This document shows, piece by piece, positions 25,603 through 34,340 of a stretch of 34,454 bases of DNA. The stretch covers positions 398,693 through 433,146 of the forward strand of contig BJOX01000249.1 of the NCBI GenBank assembly GCA_009731375.1. The letters are read 5' to 3'. The stretch is from Paulinella micropora. Its lineage: Eukaryota; Cercozoa; Imbricatea; Euglyphida. Below the pieces are notes generated by a model. It was not told the DNA's origin. It did not search any database and saw only the letters and a program-made list of their open reading frames with translations. Position 1 is the stretch's first letter. The number at the start of each line of letters is the position of its first letter. The translations under genes and the position numbers were made by a program.

Positions 25603-26136
25603 TGTATGTATGTATGTATGTATGTACGTATGCATGTATGCATGTATGCATGTATGTATGTATGTATGTATGTATGTATGTTGTGCATGTATGTTATGTA
25701 TGCATATATGCAATGTATGCAATGTATGTTATGTATGTTATGTATGTTATGTATGTAATTTATGTAATTTATGTATGTATGCATGCATGCATGTATGTAT
25801 GTATGTATGTATGTTTGCATTTATGTATGCCTGTATATATGTATGTATGTATGTACGTACGTACGTACGTATGTATGTATGTATGTATGTATGCATGCAT
25901 GAATGCATGAATGCATGCATAAATGTATGTGTGTATGTATGTAATGTATGTAATGTATGTTTGTAATGTATGTATGTATGTATGTATGTATGTATGTATG
26001 TATGTATGTTTGTAATGTATGTATGTAATATATGCATGTAATGTATGTATGTAATGTATGTAATTTATGTAATGTGTGAATGTAATGTATGTAATGTATG
26101 TAATGTATGTAATGTATGTAATGTATGTAATGTATG

Positions 26137-26167
<31 letters not shown>

Positions 26168-27261
26168 CTATGTATGCATGTATCTATGTATTATTAGCAA
26201 TGAATATGTTATGTATGTATGTATGTATGTATGTATGTATGCATGTGTGTATGTTATCTATGTTATGTATGTATGTATGTATGCATGTAATGTATGTATG
26301 TATGTATGTATGTATGTATGTATGTACGTACGTATGTAATGTATGTATGTATGTATGTATGTATGTATGTATGTATGCATGCATGCATGCATGCATATAT
26401 GTATTCATGTATGCACGTATGTACGTATGTATGTATGCATGTATGTATGCATGCATGTATGCATGTATGTATGCATGTATGTATGTATGTTTGTATGTAC
26501 GTTTGTATGTATGTATGTATATATGTATGTATGTATGTATGTGTGTATGTATGTATGTGTGTGTGCGTATGTATGTGTGTATGCATGTAATGTATGTATG
26601 TATGTATGTATGTATGTATGTATGTTTGTATCTATGTATGCATGTATCTATGTATTATTAGCAATAAATATGTTATGTATAGATGTATGTATGTATGTAT
26701 GTATGTATGTATGTTATGTATGTTATGTATGTATGCATGTATGTATGTATGTATGTATGTATGTATGTATGTATGTATGTACGTACGTACGTACGTATGT
26801 CATGTATGTATGTATGTATGTATGTATGTATGTATGTATACGTATGTATGCATGTATGCATGCCTATATGTATTCATGTATGTACGTATGTATGTATGTA
26901 TGTATGTATGTATGTATGTATGTATGTATGTATGCATGCATGCATGCATGTATGCATGCATGTATGCATGCATGTATGCATGTATGTATGCATGTATGTA
27001 TGTATGTTTGTATGTATGTATGTATGTATGTGTGTATGTATGTATGTATGTATGTGTGTGTGTATGCATGTATGTATGTATGCATGTATGTATGTATCTA
27101 TGTATGCATATATCTATGTATTATTAGGAATGAATGTGTTATGTATGTATGTATGCATGTATGTATGTATGTATTTATGTAATGTATGTATGTATGTATG
27201 TATGTATTTATGCATGTATGCATGTATGTATGTATGTATGTGTGTATGTATGGTATGTATG

Positions 27262-27292
<31 letters not shown>

Positions 27293-27332
27293 TATAATGT
27301 ATGTATGCATGTATGTATGTATGTAATGTATT

Positions 27333-27337
<5 letters not shown>
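24474..27337. repeat. Intron dominated by (TA)n and (ATGT)n arrays
   Basis: Unique intron to about 24550, TATA-rich to 24650, then ATGT array with AATG, GCATGC and CGTA variants to about 27330. Three landmarks (TATTATTAGCAATGAATATG and close variants at 26191, 26655 and 27121) give a higher-order period of about 465 bp. Long plus and minus frames (YVCM and HTYI periods) are artefacts. Confidence 0.93.
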
Positions 27338-27377
<40 letters not shown>

Positions 27378-27840
27378 TTGTTTGTGTATGTGTGTCTATA
27401 TACATATGTATAGCGTGTGTATTATATCCGTGTGTGTTTTTTCCATATTAATGTATACACGTACGTATTGTGTGTAAGCATATATGTATGCATGTATGTA
27501 TGTATGTTTGTGTGTGTATGTATAATCTTATAATCTTATGTACGCGGTCTCTCAGCCCAGCTCCTTTGCGTTTACGCGCATCCAAGGCAGCTCTATTTCT
27601 GCTTGCTTCCCCTCCTGCTGACATTGCTTCTTTTGTCCCCTTCAGCACTCCTCTGCCCTGCCTAAACTTGTCCTGGGCAAAACCTGGCAATCATTCAGTG
27701 AAAGTCTGAGGCAAGTGTTGTGAGAGTGGCTGCGATGGTGTTTGCCGCTGGGGAAGGAGCTGCAGCGACTGCGTTTGCCCTTGCCGACTGCCCGCGCAGT
27801 GTGCCAATGCCCACCTGTGCACGTGTGTGTGCCTGCTCAG
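27338..27840 (+). other. Intron 3' part: (GA)n then unique sequence and acceptor
   Basis: (GA)n at 27340-27375, a short TG/TA mix to 27530, then about 300 bases of unique GC-rich intron ending in the acceptor GTGCCTGCTCAG at 27840. No further exon was recognised in it. Confidence 0.5.
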
Positions 27841-27918
27841 GACGGCCGAACGGCGTTGGACTGGGCAAGGAATTACAACAAGACCGAGACGGCGGCGCTG
27901 CTGGAGAAGTACGAGCAG
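27841..27918 (+). CDS. Ankyrin-repeat exon (probable last repeat, plus strand)
   Basis: After a good acceptor at 27840 the frame reads DGRTALDWARNYNKTETAAL then LEKYEQ. This is the typical C-terminal capping repeat (TALDWA..., LLEKYE). Two endings are possible. A weak donor (CAG|GTGCTG) at 27918 would give a 78-nt phase-0 exon. Alternatively the exon is terminal and stays open to the stop at 28168-28170, adding about 83 low-complexity residues. The first residues of that tail look like translated intron, so I mark only the confident part. It is the natural partner of the exon at 24375-24473. Confidence 0.8.
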
Positions 27919-28170
27919 GTGCTGGCTCCTGCCTGTGCGCCGTGCCGCCTGCCCTGGCCTTTGCCCAGCTCACTGCACCGCGCGCTCCCGCAGCAACGTG
28001 CACTTGCCACCTGCGAGTGCGGACACAGATTACATATGCACACTTGCATACATGCAAGCAGGAAGACACGTATACGTACACAAAGACACATGCATATATG
28101 CACGCATATTTACAAAGTGCGTGCGTGCATGCAAACCTCAATAAGTATATTTAGACAAATACACTACTAA

Positions 28171-28333
28171 TCATGAATATTTAAATTTGTGCACACACAC
28201 ACACACGAGCCTATTTGCATGTGTCCAAAATTGCATATGTACAAACTTACATACGTACACCTACATACACACATCATACAGTGATATATGTATACATACA
28301 TACATACATACATACATACATACATTACATACA

Positions 28334-28364
<31 letters not shown>

Positions 28365-28402
28365 CATACATACATGCAGGAGGAAGAGCATATACATATA
28401 CA
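28171..28402. repeat. (CA)n and (TACA)n tract
   Basis: Intergenic or intronic DNA with (CA)n at 28192-28205 and (CATA)n at 28291-28373. No gene. Confidence 0.8.
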
Positions 28403-28563
28403 TACTCATATCATCATGCTAGAAGTTGTTGCTACGTAATTTAGGATCATGTTATCTGTCCACTCGATCTCAGCGCGGCAGGCTACTCATATCATATGCC
28501 ATGCTACAAGTTGTAGCTACTTAGTATCATGCTATCTCTTCACGCGATCTCACTGCTGCAGGC
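28403..28563 (+). repeat. 80-bp tandem duplication spanning a splice acceptor
   Basis: Units 28403-28483 and 28484-28563 are imperfect copies. Both begin TACTCATATCAT, share CATGCTA(G/C)AAGTTGT and ATCATG(T/C)TATCT, and end in GGCAGGCT or TGCAGGCT, the acceptor of the ankyrin exon at 28562. A second acceptor-like AG therefore lies about 80 bases upstream. Confidence 0.8.
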
Positions 28564-28657
28564 TGGGCGAGCGCTGTGCGAAGCGGTCAAGGAAGGCAAG
28601 GCGGAGGAGGTGCAGCGACTGCTAGAGGAGGGTGTGCAAGTGCACGTGCCCGACCAG
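28562..28657 (+). CDS. Ankyrin-repeat exon, first-repeat type (plus strand)
   Basis: A 96-nt open exon from CTGCAG| to CAG|GTAGCT encoding 32 residues: AGRALCEAVKEGKAEEVQRL, then LEEGVQVHVPDQ. It aligns with the first coding exon at 19367-19465 (Met then SG/AG, A..A...G...-V--LL-.GV). This suggests it opens a separate ankyrin gene running to the right. The frame is open upstream to an ATG at 28529 (11 codons earlier), so the exon may start there instead of at the acceptor. No following ankyrin exon is seen before 31745. Confidence 0.75.
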
Positions 28658-28898
28658 GTAGCTGCAGCAGGCGCACGGCTCACAGCGCAGAGCACAGAGC
28701 TCCACGAGGCGGCGAGGTGCAAGGCGAGGCAGGCCGCGCGAGACAAGAACAGTTGGACTTGCTAGTGAGAAAGAGAGAGGGCAAAAAGAAAAAAATCGAA
28801 GGACAACTTGTATGCTGGCGGCAGCACTTGAGAGCCAGCTGCTCTGTGCTGGAAAAACGCGTTGTGCGACTTGTAGATAGATGAATGGATGGATACAC
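28658..28898 (+). other. Unique intron sequence after the ankyrin exon
   Basis: GC-rich to mixed unique DNA following the donor at 28658. No gene was recognised; GATA begins at about 28899. Confidence 0.45.
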
Positions 28899-28968
<70 letters not shown>

Positions 28969-29005
28969 GTAGGTAGGTAGGTAGGTAGGTAGGTAGGTAG
29001 ATAGG

Positions 29006-29081
<76 letters not shown>

Positions 29082-29128
29082 GGATGGATGGATAGATAGG
29101 ATAGATAGATCAGATAAATTAGATAGAT

Positions 29129-29190
<62 letters not shown>
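28899..29190. repeat. GATA/GGTA array
   Basis: GATA with a GGTA block at 28966-28998. GATTA-type variants are near 29110-29130. No gene. Confidence 0.93.
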
Positions 29191-29193
<3 letters not shown>

Positions 29194-29283
29194 GAGATGT
29201 CGCAAAGGAATGTAGTCCTTGCAAAGGAATGCAGTTTCACATCAAACAATAATTTGTGTACTGTGCATGTGTCCGGGATGGGA

Positions 29284-29284
<1 letters not shown>
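29191..29284 (-). repeat. Dispersed repeat family B, copy B4
   Basis: From GATGAGATGTCGCAAAGG to CCGGGATGGGAA, then GATA. Same fixed end as B1-B3 and B5. Confidence 0.85.
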
Positions 29285-29345
<61 letters not shown>

Positions 29346-29398
29346 TAGATAGATAGATTAGATAGATAGATAAGATAGATAAGATAGATTAGATAGAT

Positions 29399-29440
<42 letters not shown>
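29285..29440. repeat. GATA array with GATTA variants
   Basis: Simple repeat only. Confidence 0.93.
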
Positions 29441-29898
29441 TGTTTAATGTTTAATCTATGGGCGTGGCTTAGCTTGAAAAGCCATGGCCTCCTATACTAC
29501 CCCCGGACAAGAACTTTCAGCACCGGCCAAGCTGCACACCAACCACTGTCTCGCTGTGGTTGGTGTCTGTGCCCAGTTCAAGCCGAAAGGTAGCCGAGCC
29601 CTTTTGAACTATACGGGACAACACTAGAACACTCCCCAGGAGCGCGTGCCCTAAGGAGATGATGCCATGAGCAAGTCGAGGTTTCAGGAGTTCACGCTCG
29701 TTGTGAGTTACCTTTCTACAACCCCGACTTCATCAACCCTTTGCATCACGCCCCGACTTCATCAGCCATGGTCAGGAGTTGGTTGCCTGTTTAGCCCTTG
29801 CGCTGCGCGCGATTAACGGCGGACACAAAATCGTCATTGTAGGAGATAGTTAGATCTGAACCCTAGGCTGAGTTGCCAGTGGCAGAGACCGTCTCCAG
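29441..29898. repeat. Island C between GATA arrays, possible dispersed element
   Basis: A 458-bp unique, GC-richer island flanked by GATA on both sides, like families A and B. An 11-bp perfect hairpin (29536-29546 with 29556-29566, arm ACACCAACCAC) has a 9-base loop. CCCCGACTTCATCA is repeated directly near 29721 and 29752. Only one copy is present here, so its mobility is inferred from context. No reading frame of note. Confidence 0.45.
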
Positions 29899-29899
29899 G

Positions 29900-29957
<58 letters not shown>

Positions 29958-30065
29958 GATAGAGAGATAGATAGATAGATAGATAGATAGATATAATATA
30001 TGTATATATATATAGAGAGAGAGAGAGGGAGAGGGAGGGGGAGAGGGAGAGAGAGAGAGAGAGAG

Positions 30066-30101
<36 letters not shown>

Positions 30102-30149
30102 GGATAGATTAGATAGATAGATAAGATAGATTAGATAGATTAGATAGAT

Positions 30150-30201
<52 letters not shown>

Positions 30202-30270
30202 GATAGAGAGATAGAGAGATAGATAGATAGAGAGAGAGAGAAAGAGGGAGGGAGGGAGAGAGAGAGAGAG

Positions 30271-30318
<48 letters not shown>

Positions 30319-30319
30319 T

Positions 30320-30361
<42 letters not shown>

Positions 30362-30368
30362 GATAGAG

Positions 30369-30415
<47 letters not shown>

Positions 30416-30457
30416 AAGAGGGAGGGAGGGAGAGGGAGAGAGAGAGAGAGAGAGATT

Positions 30458-30531
<74 letters not shown>

Positions 30532-30593
30532 CGGATGGATGGATGGATGGATGGATAGGTAGGTAGGTAGGTAGGTAGGTGGATGGATGGATG

Positions 30594-30644
<51 letters not shown>
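29899..30644. repeat. GATA and (GA)n array
   Basis: Alternating GATA, GATTA, (GA)n and GGGA blocks, with GGAT and GGTA near 30530-30600. Segments of about 180-250 bases recur. No gene. Confidence 0.93.
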
Positions 30645-30645
<1 letters not shown>

Positions 30646-30728
30646 TGTTTGGTCTATCAGCGCTGCATATCCGAAGACATCTTTAATTAGGCATCCATTC
30701 CATCCCGTCACCCGGAGGTGATTGCGCA
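30645..30728 (-). repeat. Short island D between GATA arrays
   Basis: An 84-base unique island starting ATATGTTTGGTCTATC and ending TTGCGCAG before GATA. Its first bases loosely resemble the start of island C (ATATGTTTAATG). The minus frame [20 protein letters not shown] is open and could be a retroposon C-terminus, but I cannot identify it. Confidence 0.4.
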
Positions 30729-30769
30729 GATAGATAGATAGGTAGATAGGTAGATAGGTAGGCAGGTAT

Positions 30770-30837
<68 letters not shown>

Positions 30838-30846
30838 CTAGATAGC

Positions 30847-30934
<88 letters not shown>

Positions 30935-30948
30935 AAGATAGATAGATA
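30729..30948. repeat. GATA array
   Basis: Simple repeat with GGTA and GAAA variants. Confidence 0.93.
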
Positions 30949-31058
30949 GATGAGATGTCGCAAAGGAATGTAGTCCTTGCAAAGGAACGCAGTTTCACAT
31001 CAAACAATAATTTGTGTACTGTGCATGTGTCCGGGATGGGAATCACGGGTAGACTGTG
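30949..31058 (-). repeat. Dispersed repeat family B, copy B5
   Basis: From GATGAGATGTCG to GTAGACTGTG, then GATA. It extends a little further than B4 and less than B1. Confidence 0.85.
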
Positions 31059-31110
<52 letters not shown>

Positions 31111-31135
31111 GGATAGAAGATAGATAGATAGATAG
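31059..31135. repeat. GATA array (last in the window)
   Basis: Simple repeat. The remaining window has no GATA array. Confidence 0.9.
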
Positions 31136-31139
31136 AATA

Positions 31140-31745
31140 GACAGTTGCGATTTTGCAGAAGGAAACAGTCATGACAAGCGACTGCAGTTTCACATCGACC
31201 CCTTTCCTGCATAAAACCCTGCAAATTTTTGTTCCTCTTGCATCCCCTGCGTCCTCTGTCCCTCCCCCAAGCCTCTATCCTTCAAAGAGTACCCTTGTCT
31301 GCACAAAAACCTTATGTATCTGCACAAATTTTCATATTTTCCAACCAAGTCAACATACCACATACCTCCTATAGACCCAAAAACCCACCAAAACGCTCCC
31401 AAAACCCCATCTCATACATGGATAAACGCGAATAATGTATTTCCTGTCCTTTTGCATCCACCTTCCATCATGGCCTGCCAGAAAGGGTGAGTAACTGACC
31501 CCGACCTGTGCACAGCAACCCTCGCCCCGACCAGAAACCCATCAACAATCACAAAGAACAACCATGTAAATGCCTCTCATAGTGCCCTGCATGCACCTGC
31601 CTCTCTGTAAACCCAAAACAAGCATCCGTAGCCCCAAAAACCTCACAACTCCCATCCTGGACCTGCATGATGTAAAACCCCAAACCGCTATGTCACAGCA
31701 ACCCTTGCCCCTCTGACAAACATATCATGAGTGAGTAGATGATAA
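31140..31745. other. C-rich unique region with degenerate internal repetition
   Basis: About 600 bases, pyrimidine-rich on the plus strand. CACAGCAACCC(T/C)(C/T)GCCCC occurs at about 31513 and 31695, suggesting a degenerate tandem unit near 180 bp. TGCAGTTTCACATC at 31183-31196 matches family B. Short frames on both strands show no motif. No gene is called. Confidence 0.4.
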
Positions 31746-31792
31746 CCCAGAACTCGTCATGAATTTTTGCAAAATTCACGACTTCGTCTGGG
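31746..31792. other. Imperfect hairpin at the left edge of the right AT-rich segment
   Basis: CCCAGA...TCTGGG and CGTC...GACG enclose GAATTTT/AAAATTC, forming a 47-base interrupted stem. It lies where the composition changes from C-rich to AT-rich, about 125 bases before the zinc-binding-like gene. It could be an element end or a transcript 3' end. Confidence 0.35.
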
Positions 31793-31915
31793 TTGTGGCA
31801 CCCCCTCCTATGGATAGTAGATACAAAGAAACAAAAACAACCAAATAGCCTTATACAGCACACTTCAAGAAAACATGTATGTATAATAAAAGAAAAAAAT
31901 TTCGTTATATTATAG

Positions 31916-32170
31916 ATGGACGACAAACAACAAATTAGAAAGCAGAAGAGAAATGAATACTTAAAAGAAAGAAGGAAAAATAAATATACATGTGTCTGTG
32001 GTAAGAAGATAGGAATATATAGCAAATACACACACGAAAAAAGCCAATCACATAGAGACTTCTTTGCGGAGAAAGAAGAAATTATGTTAGGCGGTCGTAA
32101 AGTAATTCGTATAGCATATAGAAACGATGACATAGAAAGATATTACGAAAATAAAAAAACAAATAATTAA
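31916..32170 (+). CDS. Small basic protein with CxC..H..H zinc-binding motif
   Basis: An 84-residue frame from ATG 31916 to TAA. Residues 1-24 are strongly basic and helical (KQKRNEYLKERRKNKY). Then comes C26-x-C28-G, with H40 and H46 in THEKSQSH, a C2H2-like finger with an unusually tight C-x-C. Proteins with a KR-rich helix followed by CxCG...RH..S..H are common in giant viruses and related mobile elements, where function is unknown and nucleic-acid binding is the usual guess. The start is preceded by an AT-rich run (TTATATTATAG). The next gene follows after 37 bases in the same orientation. Confidence 0.65.
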   Translation: MDDKQQIRKQKRNEYLKERRKNKYTCVCGKKIGIYSKYTHEKSQSHRDFFAEKEEIMLGGRKVIRIAYRNDDIERYYENKKTNN

Positions 32171-32207
32171 TTTTATTTTAAACAAATATTATTTATATGT
32201 ATATAAT

Positions 32208-32486
32208 ATGACAACGACGAGAGTTGTGGGTGTTTCATTTGATGGGAGACAAGAAAATATTTCTTATCTCCGAAAAAGTAGTGAAAAAGTTTTTATTCAA
32301 CACGAGCCAGAAAACAAATTTGATAAAAATGCGATAAAGGTTGAAACAGAAAGCGGAAAGCAACTCGGATATATCAGCAAGCACTTAGCAGAAACTCTAA
32401 AGATTAAAGGAAGGAAACAAGTATATTATTCAATCTATGGAGGAGGGGCAGGAAAACATTATGGAATTGAAATTACTATACCTTGA
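32208..32486 (+). CDS. Stand-alone HIRAN-domain protein
   Basis: A 92-residue frame consisting of one HIRAN domain. GVSFDGRQ (residues 8-15) opens the domain, EPENKFDKNAIKV (33-45) is the most diagnostic segment, and LGYISKHLA (53-61) follows. HIRAN domains recognise DNA ends or damaged DNA. They occur fused to SNF2-type helicases such as HLTF and alone in bacteria, phages and large viruses, where they may help repair or replication. The ATG is chosen because GVSF follows at the usual distance. The context TGTATATAATATGAC resembles that of the truncated gene at 5176. Composition matches the neighbouring AT-rich genes. Confidence 0.8.
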   Translation: MTTTRVVGVSFDGRQENISYLRKSSEKVFIQHEPENKFDKNAIKVETESGKQLGYISKHLAETLKIKGRKQVYYSIYGGGAGKHYGIEITIP

Positions 32487-32501
32487 TACAAACAAACAAT
32501 A

Positions 32502-32517
32502 TTTAATATATATTAAA
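32502..32517. terminator. 16-nt perfect palindrome after the HIRAN gene
   Basis: TTTAATATATATTAAA lies 16 bases after the HIRAN stop. In Mimivirus-like viruses transcripts end at such AT-rich palindromes, which makes a 3'-end signal plausible. In AT-rich DNA it may also be chance. Confidence 0.4.
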
Positions 32518-32548
32518 GATTATTTTTTTTAATTATATATACACAAAG

Positions 32549-32668
32549 ATAGGTAGAAAACCGATATACAAAACACCAGAAGAGAAGAAGGAAGCCTTAC
32601 GGAGAAAGGCGAGAGAGTTTATACAAAAAGATCCAGAGAGACATAGACAAAAGTCAATGGAGTATTAA
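32549..32668 (+). CDS. Basic open frame without ATG (gene fragment)
   Basis: Thirty-nine codons reading GRKPIYKTPEEKKEALRRKA and on to SMEY before TAA. The composition (charged, helical, RRKAREF, KDPERHRQK) is like the basic N-terminal helices of viral zinc-finger proteins and unlike random AT-rich translation. There is no ATG between the HIRAN stop and the frame. It may be a decayed gene, a fragment, or start at a non-ATG codon. Confidence 0.4.
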   Translation: MGRKPIYKTPEEKKEALRRKAREFIQKDPERHRQKSMEY

Positions 32669-32991
32669 GTAGTATAGGGTCGCACTTCAGGACAGATTTT
32701 CAGTGCAGTTTCTATACAGAAACCACACTAAGAGCCGTTATTCATTATTTCGTCTATCTATTTATAACAAATACAGAAAGACAAAAGAAAGAAAAAAGGC
32801 TATCTGTAAATAATTATTATTAAATTACCTTTTTTGAAGTCTTCTCCAGTATTCTCTACCTACCACACACAACAAGTATGGTAGATAAAATTTCATTGTA
32901 AGGAGGAGGGCTTTCGCCCAATTTTTTTGGAATTAAATACACACTAGTTTATACTCCTATGTGCAAAAGGAGTTAGTAGTAATAACTACTA
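32669..32991. other. AT-rich intergenic region with hairpins
   Basis: No convincing frame. Three short inverted repeats sit at the right end: GGGC/GCCC followed by a T-run at 32908-32928, ACTCCT/AGGAGT at 32953-32973, and AGTAGT/ACTACT at 32976-32991. The last two lie immediately beyond the stop of the minus-strand gene and could mark its transcript end. Confidence 0.45.
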
Positions 32992-33453
32992 TTACTCAAT
33001 TCTTTGTCTTTTGTATTTTTCATAAGACTGAATTATTTCTGTTGAAGTTTTTCCACTATCAATCATCTTTCTTGCTTTAATCTCATCATCAACTCCCATT
33101 GGTTGATTTTCAGCACTTAACCAATGTTCAAATAATCGTAATTGTTTCTTCTTTCGTTCTTCTCTCTTTTTTTCTAGTTTCATTTGTTCAATCTTCTCCT
33201 TTCTTTCTCTGTCTCCAATTCGTTTCGCAAGTATTTCTTCAATCGCATTTGCTTTATTTTCGCAATCTCTTTTTTGTTTCTCCAACTCAATCCTTTCTTT
33301 TTCATTCTCGTCAAGTCTGCTTTGTATTATTTCATTTCTTGTTTCATTTCTTATCTTAAGTCTATTTATGTCAAAGTAAGGTTTATCCTTTAGTTTCTCA
33401 AACCATCGGTTTGGTTCTTCTCGCTCCACACTTTCTTCATCACTCCCACTCAT
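32992..33453 (-). CDS. Highly charged coiled-coil protein
   Basis: A 153-residue frame from ATG 33453 to the stop at 32992. It begins MSGSDEESVEREEPNRWFEK. Residues 35-105 are almost entirely Glu/Lys/Arg-rich with heptad-like spacing, so a long coiled coil is predicted. The C-terminal part (from about SAENQPMGVDDEIKAR) is more globular. No family is recognised. It is divergent from the three-exon gene, with 300 bases between the starts. Composition matches the AT-rich segment. It is unlikely to be a shadow, because the opposite-strand frames are low-complexity Phe/Ser-rich. Confidence 0.7.
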   Translation of the reverse strand: MSGSDEESVEREEPNRWFEKLKDKPYFDINRLKIRNETRNEIIQSRLDENEKERIELEKQKRDCENKANAIEEILAKRIGDRERKEKIEQMKLEKKREERKKKQLRLFEHWLSAENQPMGVDDEIKARKMIDSGKTSTEIIQSYEKYKRQRIE

Positions 33454-33753
33454 TATCGGTTTTGGATTAACGCCAAAAGTTGACCAATGTCAGAGTTGGT
33501 GTAGACATAAAAAACACCGCACCAAGTGGCTAAAGTTGGCGTTTTCTCGTATGCGGTGTAAAAAAAATTTCGCTTTTCCTTTTTTGTTGGCATTTCAAAT
33601 TGTCAGCAGAAATCCCGTAATTCTATCAGTCAAAAATTGTTGCCAATTGTGTAGAAGAGTTTTTTACCTTGTGATTTTTTTTGTCAGTTGTTGACTTTTT
33701 CAGAAAAAAAAGTCACTAAAGAAGCCAAACCCTTGCTGTTTTTGCGTGTGCAG
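33454..33753. promoter_or_regulatory. Divergent intergenic region with interleaved inverted repeats
   Basis: It separates the coiled-coil gene (minus) and the three-exon gene (plus). Two 8-bp inverted repeats overlap in the order a-b-a'-b': AACGCCAA (33469-33476) with TTGGCGTT (33536-33543), and ACACCGCA (33514-33521) with TGCGGTGT (33552-33559). This is suitable for regulatory binding or a pseudoknot. The bases just before the plus-strand ATG (TTTTTGCGTGTGCAG) look like a splice acceptor, so a 5'UTR intron is possible. Confidence 0.5.
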
Positions 33754-34340
33754 ATGTCGGACAACACTCCAGAAGACGAGCCAGAGGAGCAAGATGAGGA
33801 GCCTGACAATGAGGTAATTTCATTTATGTTTTTTTTGTTTTGTGTGTATATGTATGTGTAGCAAGAAGAGGAAAAAAAGATACCAGACCAAGCAGTTGCG
33901 GTAATCATTTTTTTCTGTTGTTTTGTTTTTCATTTATCTTGTTTTATTAGCAACTGGCACAAGGAGTAGGGGCTATCAATCTTGAGCAACCTGATTGGAT
34001 GCGCCCTAGGGGTGCTACCAAAAAAGGTGCAAAAAAAGGCGGTAGGCGCCCGGGTAGTAGAGATGTGGTCGTAAAACTAGCCGATGTTTATGTTGCAATC
34101 AACAAAGAGATTGGGGAGGCTCTATGGTGTTCTGAGGCAAAACAGAATTTTATTCCAGTCGTGGTATGGGGCTTCAGATCTCCGCCAGATGTAATAGGAA
34201 ATTATGTAATTATGCTAATTTCTAATAATGGCGAACCAGATATGGCTGTTATGGTGAGATCGTGGCCGAACATTGCCAAAATTGTTGCACATTTCGGTAG
34301 GGAAGTAAGAACCATTTACAAGGCCAATCAGGTTGCTTGA
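33754..34340 (+). CDS. Three-exon gene with very short introns, unknown function
   Basis: Exons 33754-33813, 33862-33900 and 33951-34340 join in phase 0 across introns of 48 and 50 nt (GTAATT..TGTGTAG and GTAATC..TTATTAG). They give a 162-residue protein. The first 33 residues are very acidic (Asp/Glu). A Gly/Lys/Arg stretch follows in exon 3 (RGATKKGAKKGGRRPGSRD). The remaining 100 residues are a compact mixed domain with VVVWGFRSPPDVIGNYVIML and a Trp-containing C-terminal helix. Without the introns, stops or frame changes intervene, and both junctions land before CAA codons. No family is recognised. An acidic plus basic layout suits a nucleic-acid-associated or packaging protein, but that is a guess. 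Alternatively only exon 3 from Met at 33999 is translated. Confidence 0.7.

Noticed and set aside
27720-28154. 144-codon plus frame overlapping the last ankyrin exon
   Set aside because: Out of frame with the ankyrin repeat; its length comes from GC-rich intron and exon DNA.
33099-33393. Plus-strand Phe/Ser-rich frames
   Set aside because: Shadows of the charged coiled-coil gene on the minus strand.
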